Shown: piece after piece, positions 27,326 to 36,867 of the stretch
Layout: every line of letters starts with the position of its first letter
Position numbering within the stretch: the first letter of the stretch is position 1
From: Leptospira noumeaensis
Lineage (GTDB): Bacteria > Spirochaetota > Leptospiria > Leptospirales > Leptospiraceae
Assembly: GCF_004770765.1 (NCBI RefSeq)
Contig: NZ_RQFK01000007.1
Location: forward strand, 62,001-126,000
Reading direction: 5' to 3'
Length of the DNA stretch: 64,000 bases
Position numbers and translations under genes: made by a program
Notes under the pieces: generated by a model
The model's input: the letters and a program-made list of their open reading frames with translations, nothing else
What the model was told of the DNA's origin: nothing
Database searches by the model: none

Positions 27326-27640
27326 ATGACAAAAGAGCCAAAAAGAAAAATTCCTGAATCTACAAAAAAAAACGGACAGTGGACCTTTCTTTCCAACCAT
27401 GCTCATGTTTTGATTTGTTTGAGTAAAGACCCTGAAATGCGGCTGAAAGATGTTGCTCAACTTGTGGGAATCACAGAACGGGCAGTGCAAACCATTGTCA
27501 AAGATTTGGCAGACGCTGAAATTTTAGAGAAGAGTAAGGATGGACGTAGAAATCAATATCTCATCCAAACGGAACAAAAGTTACGCCATCCCTTAGAATC
27601 CAACCATTCCATTTTGGAACTTTTAAGTTTAGGAAAGTAA
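27326..27640 (+). CDS. Small winged-helix regulator
   Basis: This is about 104 residues from the ATG at 27326; longer in-frame readings upstream overlap the DoxX gene and look non-coding. A winged helix spans residues 20-85: L-K-D-V-A-Q-L-V-G-I-T-E-R-A-V-Q-T-I-V-K-D-L is the HTH and D-G-R-R-N-Q-Y the wing, as in MarR/ArsR-like families. No sensor domain is present. It could regulate the DoxX gene just upstream; unproven. Confidence 0.82.
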   Translation: MTKEPKRKIPESTKKNGQWTFLSNHAHVLICLSKDPEMRLKDVAQLVGITERAVQTIVKDLADAEILEKSKDGRRNQYLIQTEQKLRHPLESNHSILELLSLGK

Positions 27641-27649
27641 AAAAACGAT

Positions 27650-28630
27650 TTAATTTGTTTTGTTTGTCTGTTCTTTCACCTTGGATACAATCCATTCATT
27701 TTTCGGAACGGGCAAACCTAGTTCTTTTGCAGTTTTTACCACCTCTCCATTGATAAAATCAATTTCTGTGGTTCTACCATTGTCTAAATCTTGAACCATT
27801 GAAGTGCGGATTCTAAAATACTTTAATCCTAAAATAATAAGGATTAGGTGACGAATCCAATTTGGTAATGCCCCGTTCCCACCACCTAACTTTTGAATGG
27901 GAAATGATCCAGGGACTACTTGTTCTTTTATATTTAATTTTTGAATGAGTTCTTTGATTTCTGTTAGTGTTTCCAATGCCTCTTTTCTCGACTGGTAGTT
28001 CAGGAATAGTTCTCCTAAACTTTGCCTTTTGGAAGCAGCAAGGCCATTAATGATTGAGTTAATTGCTAGTTTATGCCAACGAAATCCATTGAGTTTGTCT
28101 GTTAAAATCACAGGTAAATGAGGGGGAAGGATTTGGTTCCAAATGGGATTTGGTTTGTCTCCAGACATTTCGCCTAAGATAAGGCTACCCACATTGGATT
28201 GGTAATACAATCCATCGGAAAGTGTTTGGGTGTTCCACCCAACAACCCCACCGATGATTTGATTTTGATAAGATTTAAAGTTGGATTCTGGAATTCCATT
28301 TTGTATGAGGATCCATTTTCCTTTTGGCGAAAGGAAAGGTTTTGTTTCTTCTAAATATTCTTTGAGATTTTGATTTTTACAGCCAATCAATATATAATCG
28401 AATTTTTCTGATTCTGTATCAGCAAGTGTTAGATGGTTTTTTAAATCTATGGAAGTTATTTTTCCATTTGGGCCTTGGAATCGAATCGGTGTTTTGCCTA
28501 AGGATTGAAATCTATCTGGATTCCTACAAAGAATTTTAAAAGGAACCTGGTTTTGGTAAAATGCATGGATGATGGTTACTGTTACGGAACCTATTCCACT
28601 AAAGGCAATGGTAGGAAATGTGTTTTGCAT
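27650..28630 (-). CDS. 2-dehydropantoate 2-reductase family protein
   Basis: This 326-residue protein has an N-terminal dinucleotide fold with G-I-G-S-V-T where family members usually have G-A-G-A-x-G, then a mid segment Q-N-G-I-P-E and the catalytic Lys region F-R-W-H-K-L-A-I-N-S-I-I-N-G-L. The late T-E-I-D-F-I-N-G-E-V-V segment is characteristic of ApbA/PanE-type ketopantoate reductases. It may be the pantothenate enzyme PanE or one of the many paralogues acting on other 2-oxo acids. It is convergent with the winged-helix gene, 9 bases apart. Confidence 0.86.
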   Translation of the reverse strand: MQNTFPTIAFSGIGSVTVTIIHAFYQNQVPFKILCRNPDRFQSLGKTPIRFQGPNGKITSIDLKNHLTLADTESEKFDYILIGCKNQNLKEYLEETKPFLSPKGKWILIQNGIPESNFKSYQNQIIGGVVGWNTQTLSDGLYYQSNVGSLILGEMSGDKPNPIWNQILPPHLPVILTDKLNGFRWHKLAINSIINGLAASKRQSLGELFLNYQSRKEALETLTEIKELIQKLNIKEQVVPGSFPIQKLGGGNGALPNWIRHLILIILGLKYFRIRTSMVQDLDNGRTTEIDFINGEVVKTAKELGLPVPKNEWIVSKVKEQTNKTN

Positions 28631-28702
28631 TTGTTTATCAATGAACCTAGGTTTACATCCGTAACAAAATCATTAGAATCAAATCGAAGAGGTTAGAGGA
28701 AT

Positions 28703-29131
28703 TTATTTTCCTCTAAGTGTGATGATAAGTTTTACGTTATCTAATTTTTTTCCGGTTTTTTTGAAATAACTTTCTCTCAGTTCATCTAGAACTTTCGATT
28801 CTAGTGCTTCGTCCATTTCAACATCTGTGATTTCTCCGGTCTCTTCATTCAAAGCATGGTGGTGGTGATCAATGTTAGAATCAAAATGAGTCACACCATT
28901 TTTTAATTCCAATGTCCCGAGCATTCCCTTTTCCGCAAAAAGTTTGAGGTTATTAAAAATCGTCGCCCGCGATGCATGAGGGAAATGAGAATTCACCAAA
29001 TGAAAGACTTCTTCCGCAAAAAGGTGTTGGTGGCGTTCCAAAAGTAGGTGTGCCATTTCCAATCTTTGCGAGGTCGGTCGAATCCCGTGCGATTCTAGGA
29101 GTTCCTTGGTTTTCTGGTAACTTAAGTCCAT
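28703..29131 (-). CDS. perR: Peroxide-responsive Fur-family repressor PerR
   Basis: This 142-residue Fur-family protein has the DNA-binding half with S-R-A-T-I-F-N-N-L-K-L-F at about residues 52-64. Metal ligands lie in Q-H-L, the H-H-H-H stretch at about 89-92 and the following acidic G-E-I-T-D segment. It contains no cysteine at all, so the usual CxxC structural zinc site is absent, as known for Leptospira PerR. It is divergent from the ankyrin-catalase operon, with two Per-box-like palindromes between, and should repress it until Fe-catalysed histidine oxidation releases DNA. Confidence 0.9.
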   Translation of the reverse strand: MDLSYQKTKELLESHGIRPTSQRLEMAHLLLERHQHLFAEEVFHLVNSHFPHASRATIFNNLKLFAEKGMLGTLELKNGVTHFDSNIDHHHHALNEETGEITDVEMDEALESKVLDELRESYFKKTGKKLDNVKLIITLRGK

Positions 29132-29171
29132 CTCAGTTTCAAATTCTCCTTATGCTTTTTTTTGTCAATAA

Positions 29172-29186
29172 TTAGACTAAGTCTAA
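29172..29186. promoter_or_regulatory. PerR-box-like palindrome 1
   Basis: TTAGACT-A-AGTCTAA is a perfect 7-1-7 inverted repeat, the exact layout of Fur/PerR boxes. It lies 41 bases before the perR start codon. Confidence 0.8.
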
Positions 29187-29215
29187 AAAATCATTTGATT
29201 AGATTTGGTATCAAG

Positions 29216-29230
29216 TTAGATTAAGTCTAA
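29216..29230. promoter_or_regulatory. PerR-box-like palindrome 2
   Basis: TTAGATT-A-AGTCTAA matches box 1 with one arm mismatch, 44 bases away centre to centre and 43 bases before the ankyrin gene. One box serves each divergent gene. Confidence 0.8.
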
Positions 29231-29272
29231 TTATTGGATTCGAGAAACGAATCTCTTGGATAGAGGGAAAGG

Positions 29273-29830
29273 ATGCAAAAAGAAAGTCACTGGCAAGAAA
29301 CTGAGTCGTTGGCCTGGCAGGAATTTCAATCAACGATTCCTGGGTTAGATCCGGAAAAAGAAACTGCCTTTCGTTTTGCACGGATGGGAGATTTCGAGGG
29401 ATTTTCCAAAGAAATCCCTTTACCGGAAGCCTTGGATTGGAGGGACGAGAAGGGAAATTCCCTTTTGATGTTGGCTTCTTACCACGGTCACGAGAGTTTC
29501 GTTTCTCATTTACTTGGATGGGGTGCTAACCCCAATGAAAACGATCATTCTGGAAATTCCATTCTTATGGGAGCTGCCTTTAAAGGGCACCTAGCGGTTG
29601 TTTCCTTACTTTTGAACTTTGGCGCAGATCCTAATTATAAAAATCCCCAAGGGTTCACTGCTCTTGACTATGCCACAATGTTTGGTAGGGGGAAGGTAAT
29701 TTCGATTTTGGATTCTAAGGTATCCAACATTTCCAAAACCAAAAACAAGAGATTGCGACTTTGGATTCAGTATCTCTCCAAAATTTTCAGAAATCATTTT
29801 TTAAAAAATAAAAAGGAGGCTCAGGTATGA
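29273..29830 (+). CDS. ankB: Ankyrin-repeat protein of the catalase operon
   Basis: This 185-residue protein has about three ankyrin repeats from residue 55 to 145 ([39 protein letters not shown]). A basic C-terminal helix follows. No signal peptide is clear. Its stop overlaps the catalase start by 4 bases (ATGA). Small ankyrin proteins coupled to catalase occur in Pseudomonas, Campylobacter and Leptospira, where they support catalase activity, perhaps by haem delivery. Confidence 0.88.
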   Translation: MQKESHWQETESLAWQEFQSTIPGLDPEKETAFRFARMGDFEGFSKEIPLPEALDWRDEKGNSLLMLASYHGHESFVSHLLGWGANPNENDHSGNSILMGAAFKGHLAVVSLLLNFGADPNYKNPQGFTALDYATMFGRGKVISILDSKVSNISKTKNKRLRLWIQYLSKIFRNHFLKNKKEAQV

Positions 29831-31254
29831 GCAAAAAACAACTAACAACAGCAGGTGGACAACCTGTTTCTAGTAACCAACACAGCGTAACTGCAGGAAA
29901 ACGAGGACCTGTTCTCATCCAGGATACTCATTTGATAGAAAAACTAGCTCATTTCAACCGGGAAAGAATTCCAGAAAGAGTGGTTCACGCGAAAGGTGCA
30001 GGTGCTTATGGAGTTTTTCGTCTAACAAAAGATTTATCAGATTACACCATCGCAAAAGTTTTTCAAAAAGTAGGAAAGGAAACTCCACTATTTCTTCGAT
30101 TTTCTACGGTTGCTGGTGAAAAAGGTTCTGCAGATACGGAACGTGACCCAAGGGGATTTGCAGTGAAGTTTTATACCGAAGATGGGATCTGGGATGTTGT
30201 TGGTAATAACACTCCTGTATTTTTTGAAAGAGATCCATTGAAGTTTCCAGACTTCATCCACTCACAAAAAAGAGATCCTATCACTGGATATAAAAATCCT
30301 GTGAGGATGTGGGACTATTGGTCAAAAGCGCCTGAAGCCATGCACCAAATTACGATTTTATTCAGTGATCGTGGAATTCCTGATGGGTACCGGTTTATGA
30401 ATGGATATGGTTCTCATACTTTTAGTTTTTGGAATCAAAAGTCCGAAAGATTTTGGGTTAAGTTTCATTTCAAATCCAAACAAGGGATTAAAAATTTAAC
30501 TCCTGAAAAGGCTAGTGAACTTGCGGGATCCGACCCTGATTATGCAACTAGAGATTTGTTTGAATCCATTCATAAAAAGGATTTTCCGAAATGGAAGGTT
30601 TGTATACAAATTATGCCTGAAAAAGAAGCCGAAAACTACAAAGTAAATCCTTTTGATTTAACAAAAGTTTGGTCACATAAAGATTATCCTTTGATTGAAG
30701 TTGGTGAACTTGAATTGAATCGAAACCCCAAAAATTACTTTTTTGAAGTGGAACAAGCGGCCTTCAGTCCAAGTAATTTAGTTCCTGGGATTGGAGCTTC
30801 CCCTGATAAAATGTTGCAAGGTAGGTTATTTGCTTATCCTGATGCACAAAGATACAGGTTGGGGGGAAACTACCAACTAATCCCCGTAAATCGATCTTTG
30901 AGTCCTACAAACAATTATCAAATGGATGGATATCGTTCAGAGGAGAATCCTTCGTATGATAATTATGAACCAAATGGTTTTTCTGGAGCAGAAGAGGATG
31001 GACAGATCAGTGAACCTCCACTTCGAATATCCGGTGATGCCGATCGCTACAATAGCCATAAGGAGAACGATGATTTTTCTCAGGCGGGTGATTTGTATCG
31101 AATGTTGAAACCAGAGGAAAGAGAAAGACTCACCTCTGTGATTGCTGGAACCATGAAAGGGATTCCCAAGGATTTGGTGAAAAAGAACGTGGAACACTTT
31201 ACTAAATGTGATCCTGAATACGGAAAAAAAATCGCAGAAAAAGCCGGAGTTTAG
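29827..31254 (+). CDS. katE: Haem catalase, small-subunit monofunctional type
   Basis: This 475-residue catalase dismutates H2O2. Catalytic His54 is in V-V-H-A-K-G-A-G, the distal Asn region is W-D-V-V-G-N-N-T-P, and the haem-ligand Tyr337 is in [10 protein letters not shown]. Length fits small clade 3 enzymes and no large-subunit flavodoxin-like tail is present. Leptospira catalase is often called KatE, though E. coli KatE is a large-subunit enzyme. It is translationally coupled to the ankyrin gene and expected to be PerR-repressed. A terminator follows. Confidence 0.95.
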   Translation: MSKKQLTTAGGQPVSSNQHSVTAGKRGPVLIQDTHLIEKLAHFNRERIPERVVHAKGAGAYGVFRLTKDLSDYTIAKVFQKVGKETPLFLRFSTVAGEKGSADTERDPRGFAVKFYTEDGIWDVVGNNTPVFFERDPLKFPDFIHSQKRDPITGYKNPVRMWDYWSKAPEAMHQITILFSDRGIPDGYRFMNGYGSHTFSFWNQKSERFWVKFHFKSKQGIKNLTPEKASELAGSDPDYATRDLFESIHKKDFPKWKVCIQIMPEKEAENYKVNPFDLTKVWSHKDYPLIEVGELELNRNPKNYFFEVEQAAFSPSNLVPGIGASPDKMLQGRLFAYPDAQRYRLGGNYQLIPVNRSLSPTNNYQMDGYRSEENPSYDNYEPNGFSGAEEDGQISEPPLRISGDADRYNSHKENDDFSQAGDLYRMLKPEERERLTSVIAGTMKGIPKDLVKKNVEHFTKCDPEYGKKIAEKAGV

Positions 31255-31260
31255 GCCGGT

Positions 31261-31290
31261 AACCCTGTCTGCCAAGGTGGGCAGGGTTTT
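31261..31290 (+). terminator. Terminator after catalase gene
   Basis: AACCCTG (31261-31267) pairs with CAGGGTT (31282-31288), with wobble pairs extending inside, followed by TT. It closes the PerR-controlled operon. Confidence 0.7.
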
Positions 31291-31370
31291 CTCTTACCAA
31301 TCATTCTGAAAAAATCCTTGCACTTCTTTGGAGATTCTATTCAATCCTTTCGGTGTTCTACGCAGATTCC

Positions 31371-33257
31371 ATGAAACTCGTTTTTTCATTGGTGTTTCTT
31401 TCTACTGTATCACTCAGTGCAGAGGTTCTATCATTAGAATCGGGTTGGACATTTCAAGCCGAGGGGGAAATGAATCCTAAACCGGTGTCAGTCGGTGTCC
31501 CTTTGGTCAACCAAGGATACAAAGTCCCTTTACGTGGCAAGTATCGATTGGAAATTTTGGTTCCCACTTTACCGGAGTCCTCGCTTGCCATTTATATGGA
31601 TCGAATTCATTCCGCCGATCAAACATTCTGGAATGGAAAATCCATTGGTTCCATTGGAAGTTTTTCCCCAGACTATTATCCTTATTGGCATAAAGTTAGA
31701 TATTATGAGATTCCGATCTCTTTTGTGAGGGAAGGAAAAAATGAACTGACTGTTGATATTGAATGCCGTGAAACACAGTTTAGGTGCGGAATATTTCGTT
31801 CCATTCCAATCTTTGGATCTCAAGACCAAATCAAAGACAAAATGGTTTTTGAAGATGTAAATCAAATCTTGATACTTGCTCTGTTTTTTGGGATTTTTTT
31901 ACAACAAGCCATTGGGTATGCATTGAATCGTTCTTCCAAATCTGGATTGTATCTTGCCGGAACGGCTGTATTTTTTGTTGGTTGGCGATTGCCTGTTCTT
32001 AATAAAATTCACTTCCTGTTGATTGAACCTGAAGTTCTGGTTCGGTTATTGTTTTTTTGTCAATTTATCTTTCCTGTTTTTATTATGTTGTTTGTCCATA
32101 GCCTATTTGATCGTCGTATCACTAAACTTGCGGTGATCACTTTCTTTTTGGATACAGTGCTTGCCTTGTTTCAGTTGTTTTCTATGGATCCAGATAGTCG
32201 TTTTTATCTGGTTTATATTTGGTATCTTTTGCTTGGGATAAAGGTTCCGATTCTCATTCAGTTACTTATCAAAAATTATAAAAAAACAGCGGAGGCAATT
32301 GTTGTTTCCTTAGGTGCACTTGTGGCAACTTTTTTTGGAATTGCAGATGTCATTACCGATGTATTAACAGGAAAAAATGCTTATTTAACTCAATATGGGA
32401 TCTTAACTTTTTTATTTACGGGAGTGTTTGCGATTGCCTTACAAAGTGCAAGGACAAGAAAGGAACTCCGAAATCTAAATGAATCTTTGGAAATGTTAGT
32501 CACCCTCCGCACGCAAGAGTTACATAAACAGTATAAACTTTTACATGATGATTTGGTAATGGCAGCGGGTTTACAATCAAAACTCATTCCTCCCATGGAA
32601 TTCAAACACAATACCCTTAGTGTGGCCTCTGTTTTTATGCCTATGGAAAAAATAGGAGGGGATTACTTTGATTACTTTATCCATAAAGATGGATCCATTA
32701 CTTTTTTGTTATGCGATGTTTTAGGGCATGGGATTGCAGCGGCTTTAATTGCGAGTATGTTAAAGGTAAACTTCTTAGAAATTGCGCCAAAAGAAAAAGA
32801 CCCTGCTCTTTTTTTGTCAGAGTTAAATTTAAAGATGTTACCTGTAGTTGAAAAAAATTATATCACCGCTGTTGTTAGTCATTTTGATTTAGAAAAATCC
32901 ATATTAAAATATTCATTGATGGGCCATCCTAGTCCTTATTCGATGAATGTCATTTCGAACTCCTTAACTCCTCTCGGGGGGCGTGGGCCAATCATGGGTT
33001 GGAAAAAGGATGTGTTTGTGGAAACATTCACAAGGGACTTAAAACCAGGAGATCGTTTTTTCTTTTATACTGATGGGATTACCGAGAGTCAAAATAGACA
33101 TAGGGAATTATACGGAGAATTAAGACTGAAGGAACAGTTGGCTGCGGGTTTGAACCTTCCTCCAAAAGATCTCAACGAAAAAATCAAAAAGGACATTCGG
33201 AATTTTGCATTTCGTTTGTCAGATGATGTAACTTACTTTACAATCGATATCAAATGA
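31371..33257 (+). CDS. Membrane PP2C-type phosphatase: 7TM-DISM plus SpoIIE domain
   Basis: This is about 628 residues from the ATG at 31371; a GTG six codons earlier is possible. A signal peptide is followed by an extracellular jelly-roll-like domain (to about residue 165), seven hydrophobic helices (about 170-370) and a short coiled coil. The SpoIIE phosphatase core carries G-G-D-Y-F-D-Y, L-L-C-D-V-L-G-H-G and Y-T-D-G-I-T-E, the metal Asp motifs. Such proteins dephosphorylate anti-sigma-factor antagonists in response to an outside cue. It is coupled by a 4-base overlap to a histidine kinase. Confidence 0.9.
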   Translation: MKLVFSLVFLSTVSLSAEVLSLESGWTFQAEGEMNPKPVSVGVPLVNQGYKVPLRGKYRLEILVPTLPESSLAIYMDRIHSADQTFWNGKSIGSIGSFSPDYYPYWHKVRYYEIPISFVREGKNELTVDIECRETQFRCGIFRSIPIFGSQDQIKDKMVFEDVNQILILALFFGIFLQQAIGYALNRSSKSGLYLAGTAVFFVGWRLPVLNKIHFLLIEPEVLVRLLFFCQFIFPVFIMLFVHSLFDRRITKLAVITFFLDTVLALFQLFSMDPDSRFYLVYIWYLLLGIKVPILIQLLIKNYKKTAEAIVVSLGALVATFFGIADVITDVLTGKNAYLTQYGILTFLFTGVFAIALQSARTRKELRNLNESLEMLVTLRTQELHKQYKLLHDDLVMAAGLQSKLIPPMEFKHNTLSVASVFMPMEKIGGDYFDYFIHKDGSITFLLCDVLGHGIAAALIASMLKVNFLEIAPKEKDPALFLSELNLKMLPVVEKNYITAVVSHFDLEKSILKYSLMGHPSPYSMNVISNSLTPLGGRGPIMGWKKDVFVETFTRDLKPGDRFFFYTDGITESQNRHRELYGELRLKEQLAAGLNLPPKDLNEKIKKDIRNFAFRLSDDVTYFTIDIK

Positions 33258-34558
33258 ATGTTTTACTGGAAAGGTTAGGCATCAGAAAGTTATTGAATTT
33301 AGGAGTTACGGAACAATTGGGATTAGAGTCCTCTGTTCGAGTTCAACTTTCTAATTTAATTGCTTTTTTGGGAATTTTTTCGAACGTTCAATATTCCATA
33401 TTTTTCACTATCGCCGAAGCTCCTTATTATCAGGTGATGAATTTTGTTCATACCATTGTTGTTTTTGTTTTTTTTATGGTTTTCTATTTCAATCTAAAGG
33501 GTCGGTATGCTCTTTCAAAATTCATTTTAGTATTCATCATTTCAGTGCCACTTTTATGTGTTTCAACGTTTAGTTTTGGAACCTCTGGTGGGTTTTATTA
33601 TTACTTTCTTGTTTTTGCTATCATTCCCTTTGTTCTTTTTTCCTACGATGATAAGTGGTGGATTCTCTTTTTGTTTTTGATGAATACCTCATTTTATGTT
33701 TGGTTCGAGTTTTTTGGCCGTCCAGGTGTATTTAGAGAAGGGACTCTTTTATATCGCAAAGATATTCAAGATTTGTTTCGAGTGAATTCTGTTGTTTCCT
33801 GTTTGTCCTTTGTAGCCTTGGTTATGTTTTATTTCCTAAGGAATATCAATCGAATCCAAAAGGAAATGATTCGAATTAACGATCACAAAGACCGTATATT
33901 CTCCATCCTTGCCCATGATTTAAAAGGTCCGATGGGAACTATGAGTAATTATTTAGGTTATTTGACTCGTTCCTTACCCGAAAGGGAGGAGTTGGTTATG
34001 GGACTAAAGGAACTTAAAAAAAGTATCAACCAATCTTATTTGGTTTTAGAAAGTTTACTTGATTGGGTGCAAAACGAAACAAAGAAAACACAATGTAATC
34101 CGAAAAATTTGAATTTTTCAGTTCTATTAAAAAGTACAATGGATATACTAAATATTCAAGCAACGAACAAAGAGATTCTTTGGGAAACAAAAGTTCCGAA
34201 TGATGATTCAATTTATTGTGATGAAAGGATGACATCAACCGTCTTGCGCAATATTTTATCTAATGCCATAAAATATTCGCATCCAAAAGGTAAGGTGGTC
34301 ATTGAAGCAAAACATGTATCCTCATTTATGGAAATCCAAGTGTTAGACCAAGGAATTGGAATGACAAGTGATCTTTTGGAAAAAATTATCGAAGGCAAAC
34401 GGTTTACTTCTGAATTTGGCACTGTGGGAGAAAAAGGAACAGGGCTTGGGCTTTTAGTTTGTATGGAATTGTTAAAAGAACAAGGTGGTTCTCTTAGAGT
34501 GGTCAGTCTTCCTGATCTCGGAACAAAAATTTTCATCCAACTACCTCTAAAACGTTAA
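33254..34558 (+). CDS. Membrane histidine kinase
   Basis: This 434-residue kinase has about six hydrophobic helices (to about residue 200) as a sensor without an obvious periplasmic domain. HisKA has the phosphoacceptor H221 in L-A-H-D-L-K-G-P-M, and the HATPase has N-I-L-S-N-A-I-K-Y, D-Q-G-I-G-M and G-T-G-L-G-L. There is no receiver domain and no response regulator adjacent. ATGA overlap with the SpoIIE phosphatase gene suggests the two work on one signalling path. Confidence 0.9.
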   Translation: MNVLLERLGIRKLLNLGVTEQLGLESSVRVQLSNLIAFLGIFSNVQYSIFFTIAEAPYYQVMNFVHTIVVFVFFMVFYFNLKGRYALSKFILVFIISVPLLCVSTFSFGTSGGFYYYFLVFAIIPFVLFSYDDKWWILFLFLMNTSFYVWFEFFGRPGVFREGTLLYRKDIQDLFRVNSVVSCLSFVALVMFYFLRNINRIQKEMIRINDHKDRIFSILAHDLKGPMGTMSNYLGYLTRSLPEREELVMGLKELKKSINQSYLVLESLLDWVQNETKKTQCNPKNLNFSVLLKSTMDILNIQATNKEILWETKVPNDDSIYCDERMTSTVLRNILSNAIKYSHPKGKVVIEAKHVSSFMEIQVLDQGIGMTSDLLEKIIEGKRFTSEFGTVGEKGTGLGLLVCMELLKEQGGSLRVVSLPDLGTKIFIQLPLKR

Positions 34559-34599
34559 ATTCATTTCTTTTTTTTATACCTGTGTTTGAATCATAAATT

Positions 34600-36861
34600 A
34601 TGTGGCCGAAGTTTTATTTCCAATGGTTAACCAAATCCGTACCAACGGGTGCAGTAGAAATTTATCCCGAAATTTCTGATTCTTATGAAACAAATCTTCC
34701 TAATGTGTTTATTATTGGAGACCTAACGGGTGTTCCTTTACTCAAACTCGCTGCAGAAAGTGGAGTGAAGGTTTGGAAACACATTCGAGAAAATAAAACA
34801 AACGCATTGGATGTTGTGATCATTGGTTCAGGTCCTGCAGGATTATCTTGTGTTTACGAAGCAAGCCGCTTACATAAAAAATATGTAGTTCTTGAGGCAA
34901 ACCTTCCCTTCCAAACCATTCAAAGTTATCCAAAACAAAAACCTATCTTTGCTGAACCCAAAGAAACTTTAACCAAATCAAAAATTAAAATTGGGGATTC
35001 GAATAAAGAAGACTTATTAGAGTATCTAAATCACTTACTAGAAAAGGAACCTATTGAATTACAAATTGGAAAACGGGTTTCCTCTATAGAATCGGATGGT
35101 TCTCTTTATACCGTCAAAACAGAATCAGGAGATTCTTATACCACCCACTCAGTGGTCATTGCCATTGGAAAATCGGGAGATCCTAAACGATTAGGTGTTA
35201 AGGGTGAGTCAAGTTCCAATGTATTTTATCGTTTTTTTGATCCTTATGATTCAAAAGACAAATCAGTAGTGATAGTCGGAGGTGGTGACAGTGCGGTCGA
35301 AGCTGCCATCCTTTGTTCCGATTTTGCAAACGAAGTCACCATTGTTCATCGAGGGAAAGAGTTCCAAAGACCCAAAGAAGAAAACAGAATTCTTTTAGAG
35401 AAAAAAGTACATGAGGGAAAAATAAAACTTCTATTGGAGTCTGAAGTGACTGAGATTAACGAACAAAATGTGTTTGTGCGGTCTCCTGGTTCATCTAACA
35501 AACGTAAAGCTGATTTGGTTTATATTCTAATTGGAAATTTAGCTCCTATATCTTTTCTTAAAAAAATAGGAATCAAAATTCAAAATGAAAAATCAATTTC
35601 TGATTGGATTGGTTTTGTTACACTTTTTTCATTTGCTGGTCTTGCTTATTTAGGAAAGGCATCCTTTTACGGGCCAGGTTGGTTTTCTCCCGTCGCCACA
35701 GGTTTTGGTGGTTTGGCAATTTTGGGCCTAATTTCCTTTTTGTTTTTAAAGTGGAAAAGTGGCGTAAAAAATTTTCAAACATGGTTATTGATTCGTAATA
35801 CCTATCTTTTGGGAGTTTTCTTTTACTTTCTTTTTGTTTATTTATCTGCTACGTATTTCGGTTATCTTTTATTTGGTAAATACCCTTCCTTTCACTACAC
35901 CATGTTGTATTCACTTACCATTTTGGTTTTTGGAATTCGAAGGATTATCGTTCGAAAAACAGATTATATACTTTATCAAACGCTTAGTTTGATCTTTGTT
36001 CAAATTTTCTTTTTGTTTCTTTTGCCTGAACTCATTTTGCCGGCATTAGGTGAGATGGGTTATTTAGGTAGTCCTGATGGATATATCCGTAAGGAAATTT
36101 TTCCAAACGATGCCTACTGGAAGGCTTATGGATTTATTTTAGCCTGGCCACTGAGTATGGGTGTGTTGTATGACGGTGGAATCACCAATTTTTGGTTAGG
36201 TTATGGATTATTCTTTACGTTTGGAGTCATCCCTTTTTTGGTTTATCGTTATGGAAAAGGAGCCTATTGCGGTTGGATTTGTTCTTGCGGCGGCCTTGCA
36301 GAAACTTTGGGAGATGAACATAGACAAAAGATGCCGCATGGGAAGTGGGCTTACCGCTTAGAACATTCGGGCCAGTACATCCTTCTAGTCGCTTTTCTAG
36401 TAACAACATTAAAACTTTTGGGAGTTTACGGTAAGTCCATTCATCCGGGACTTGAGATCAGTGAATCCATTGCTGATTCCGTCAAATGGATTTATGATCT
36501 GGTGGTTGACATAGGACTTGCCGGTGTTGTCGGTGTTGGATTTTATTTTTTATTTTCTGGAAGGATTTGGTGTCGAATGTTTTGTCCATTGGCATCACTC
36601 ATGCACATCTATGCGAAGTTTAGCCGGTTTCGTATTTTCTCTGAGAAAAAAAAATGTATTTCTTGTAATATTTGTACAAAAAATTGCCATCAAGGGATTG
36701 ATGTTATGGGTTATGCAAGTAGGGGAATTCCTTTAGATAGCGTGCAGTGTGTACGTTGTTCTGCTTGTGTTTCTTTGTGTCCAACTGACGTTTTGGAATT
36801 TGGACAAATTGTATCTTCTGGCATTCGTTATGATTCCATTCAAGCCAAACTAAGGAAATAA
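34600..36861 (+). CDS. Flavoprotein disulfide-reductase-like / NapH-type Fe-S membrane fusion
   Basis: This 753-residue fusion starts with a short segment containing V-F-I-I-G-D-L-T-G-V-P, resembling the C-terminal FAD motif of thioredoxin reductases. An FAD/NAD(P) unit follows (G-S-G-P-A-G at about 77, G-G-G-D-S-A-V-E at about 227); the usual CxxC redox pair is absent. About seven membrane helices lie between residues 335 and 655, with C-G-W-I-C-S-C and W-C-R-M-F-C-P, as in NapH/NosR. Two 4Fe-4S motifs close the protein: C-I-S-C-N-I-C-T-K-N-C and C-V-R-C-S-A-C-V-S-L-C-P. It probably moves electrons between NAD(P)H or a flavin and the membrane; the partner is unknown. Confidence 0.85.
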   Translation: MWPKFYFQWLTKSVPTGAVEIYPEISDSYETNLPNVFIIGDLTGVPLLKLAAESGVKVWKHIRENKTNALDVVIIGSGPAGLSCVYEASRLHKKYVVLEANLPFQTIQSYPKQKPIFAEPKETLTKSKIKIGDSNKEDLLEYLNHLLEKEPIELQIGKRVSSIESDGSLYTVKTESGDSYTTHSVVIAIGKSGDPKRLGVKGESSSNVFYRFFDPYDSKDKSVVIVGGGDSAVEAAILCSDFANEVTIVHRGKEFQRPKEENRILLEKKVHEGKIKLLLESEVTEINEQNVFVRSPGSSNKRKADLVYILIGNLAPISFLKKIGIKIQNEKSISDWIGFVTLFSFAGLAYLGKASFYGPGWFSPVATGFGGLAILGLISFLFLKWKSGVKNFQTWLLIRNTYLLGVFFYFLFVYLSATYFGYLLFGKYPSFHYTMLYSLTILVFGIRRIIVRKTDYILYQTLSLIFVQIFFLFLLPELILPALGEMGYLGSPDGYIRKEIFPNDAYWKAYGFILAWPLSMGVLYDGGITNFWLGYGLFFTFGVIPFLVYRYGKGAYCGWICSCGGLAETLGDEHRQKMPHGKWAYRLEHSGQYILLVAFLVTTLKLLGVYGKSIHPGLEISESIADSVKWIYDLVVDIGLAGVVGVGFYFLFSGRIWCRMFCPLASLMHIYAKFSRFRIFSEKKKCISCNICTKNCHQGIDVMGYASRGIPLDSVQCVRCSACVSLCPTDVLEFGQIVSSGIRYDSIQAKLRK

Positions 36862-36867
36862 TCCTTT

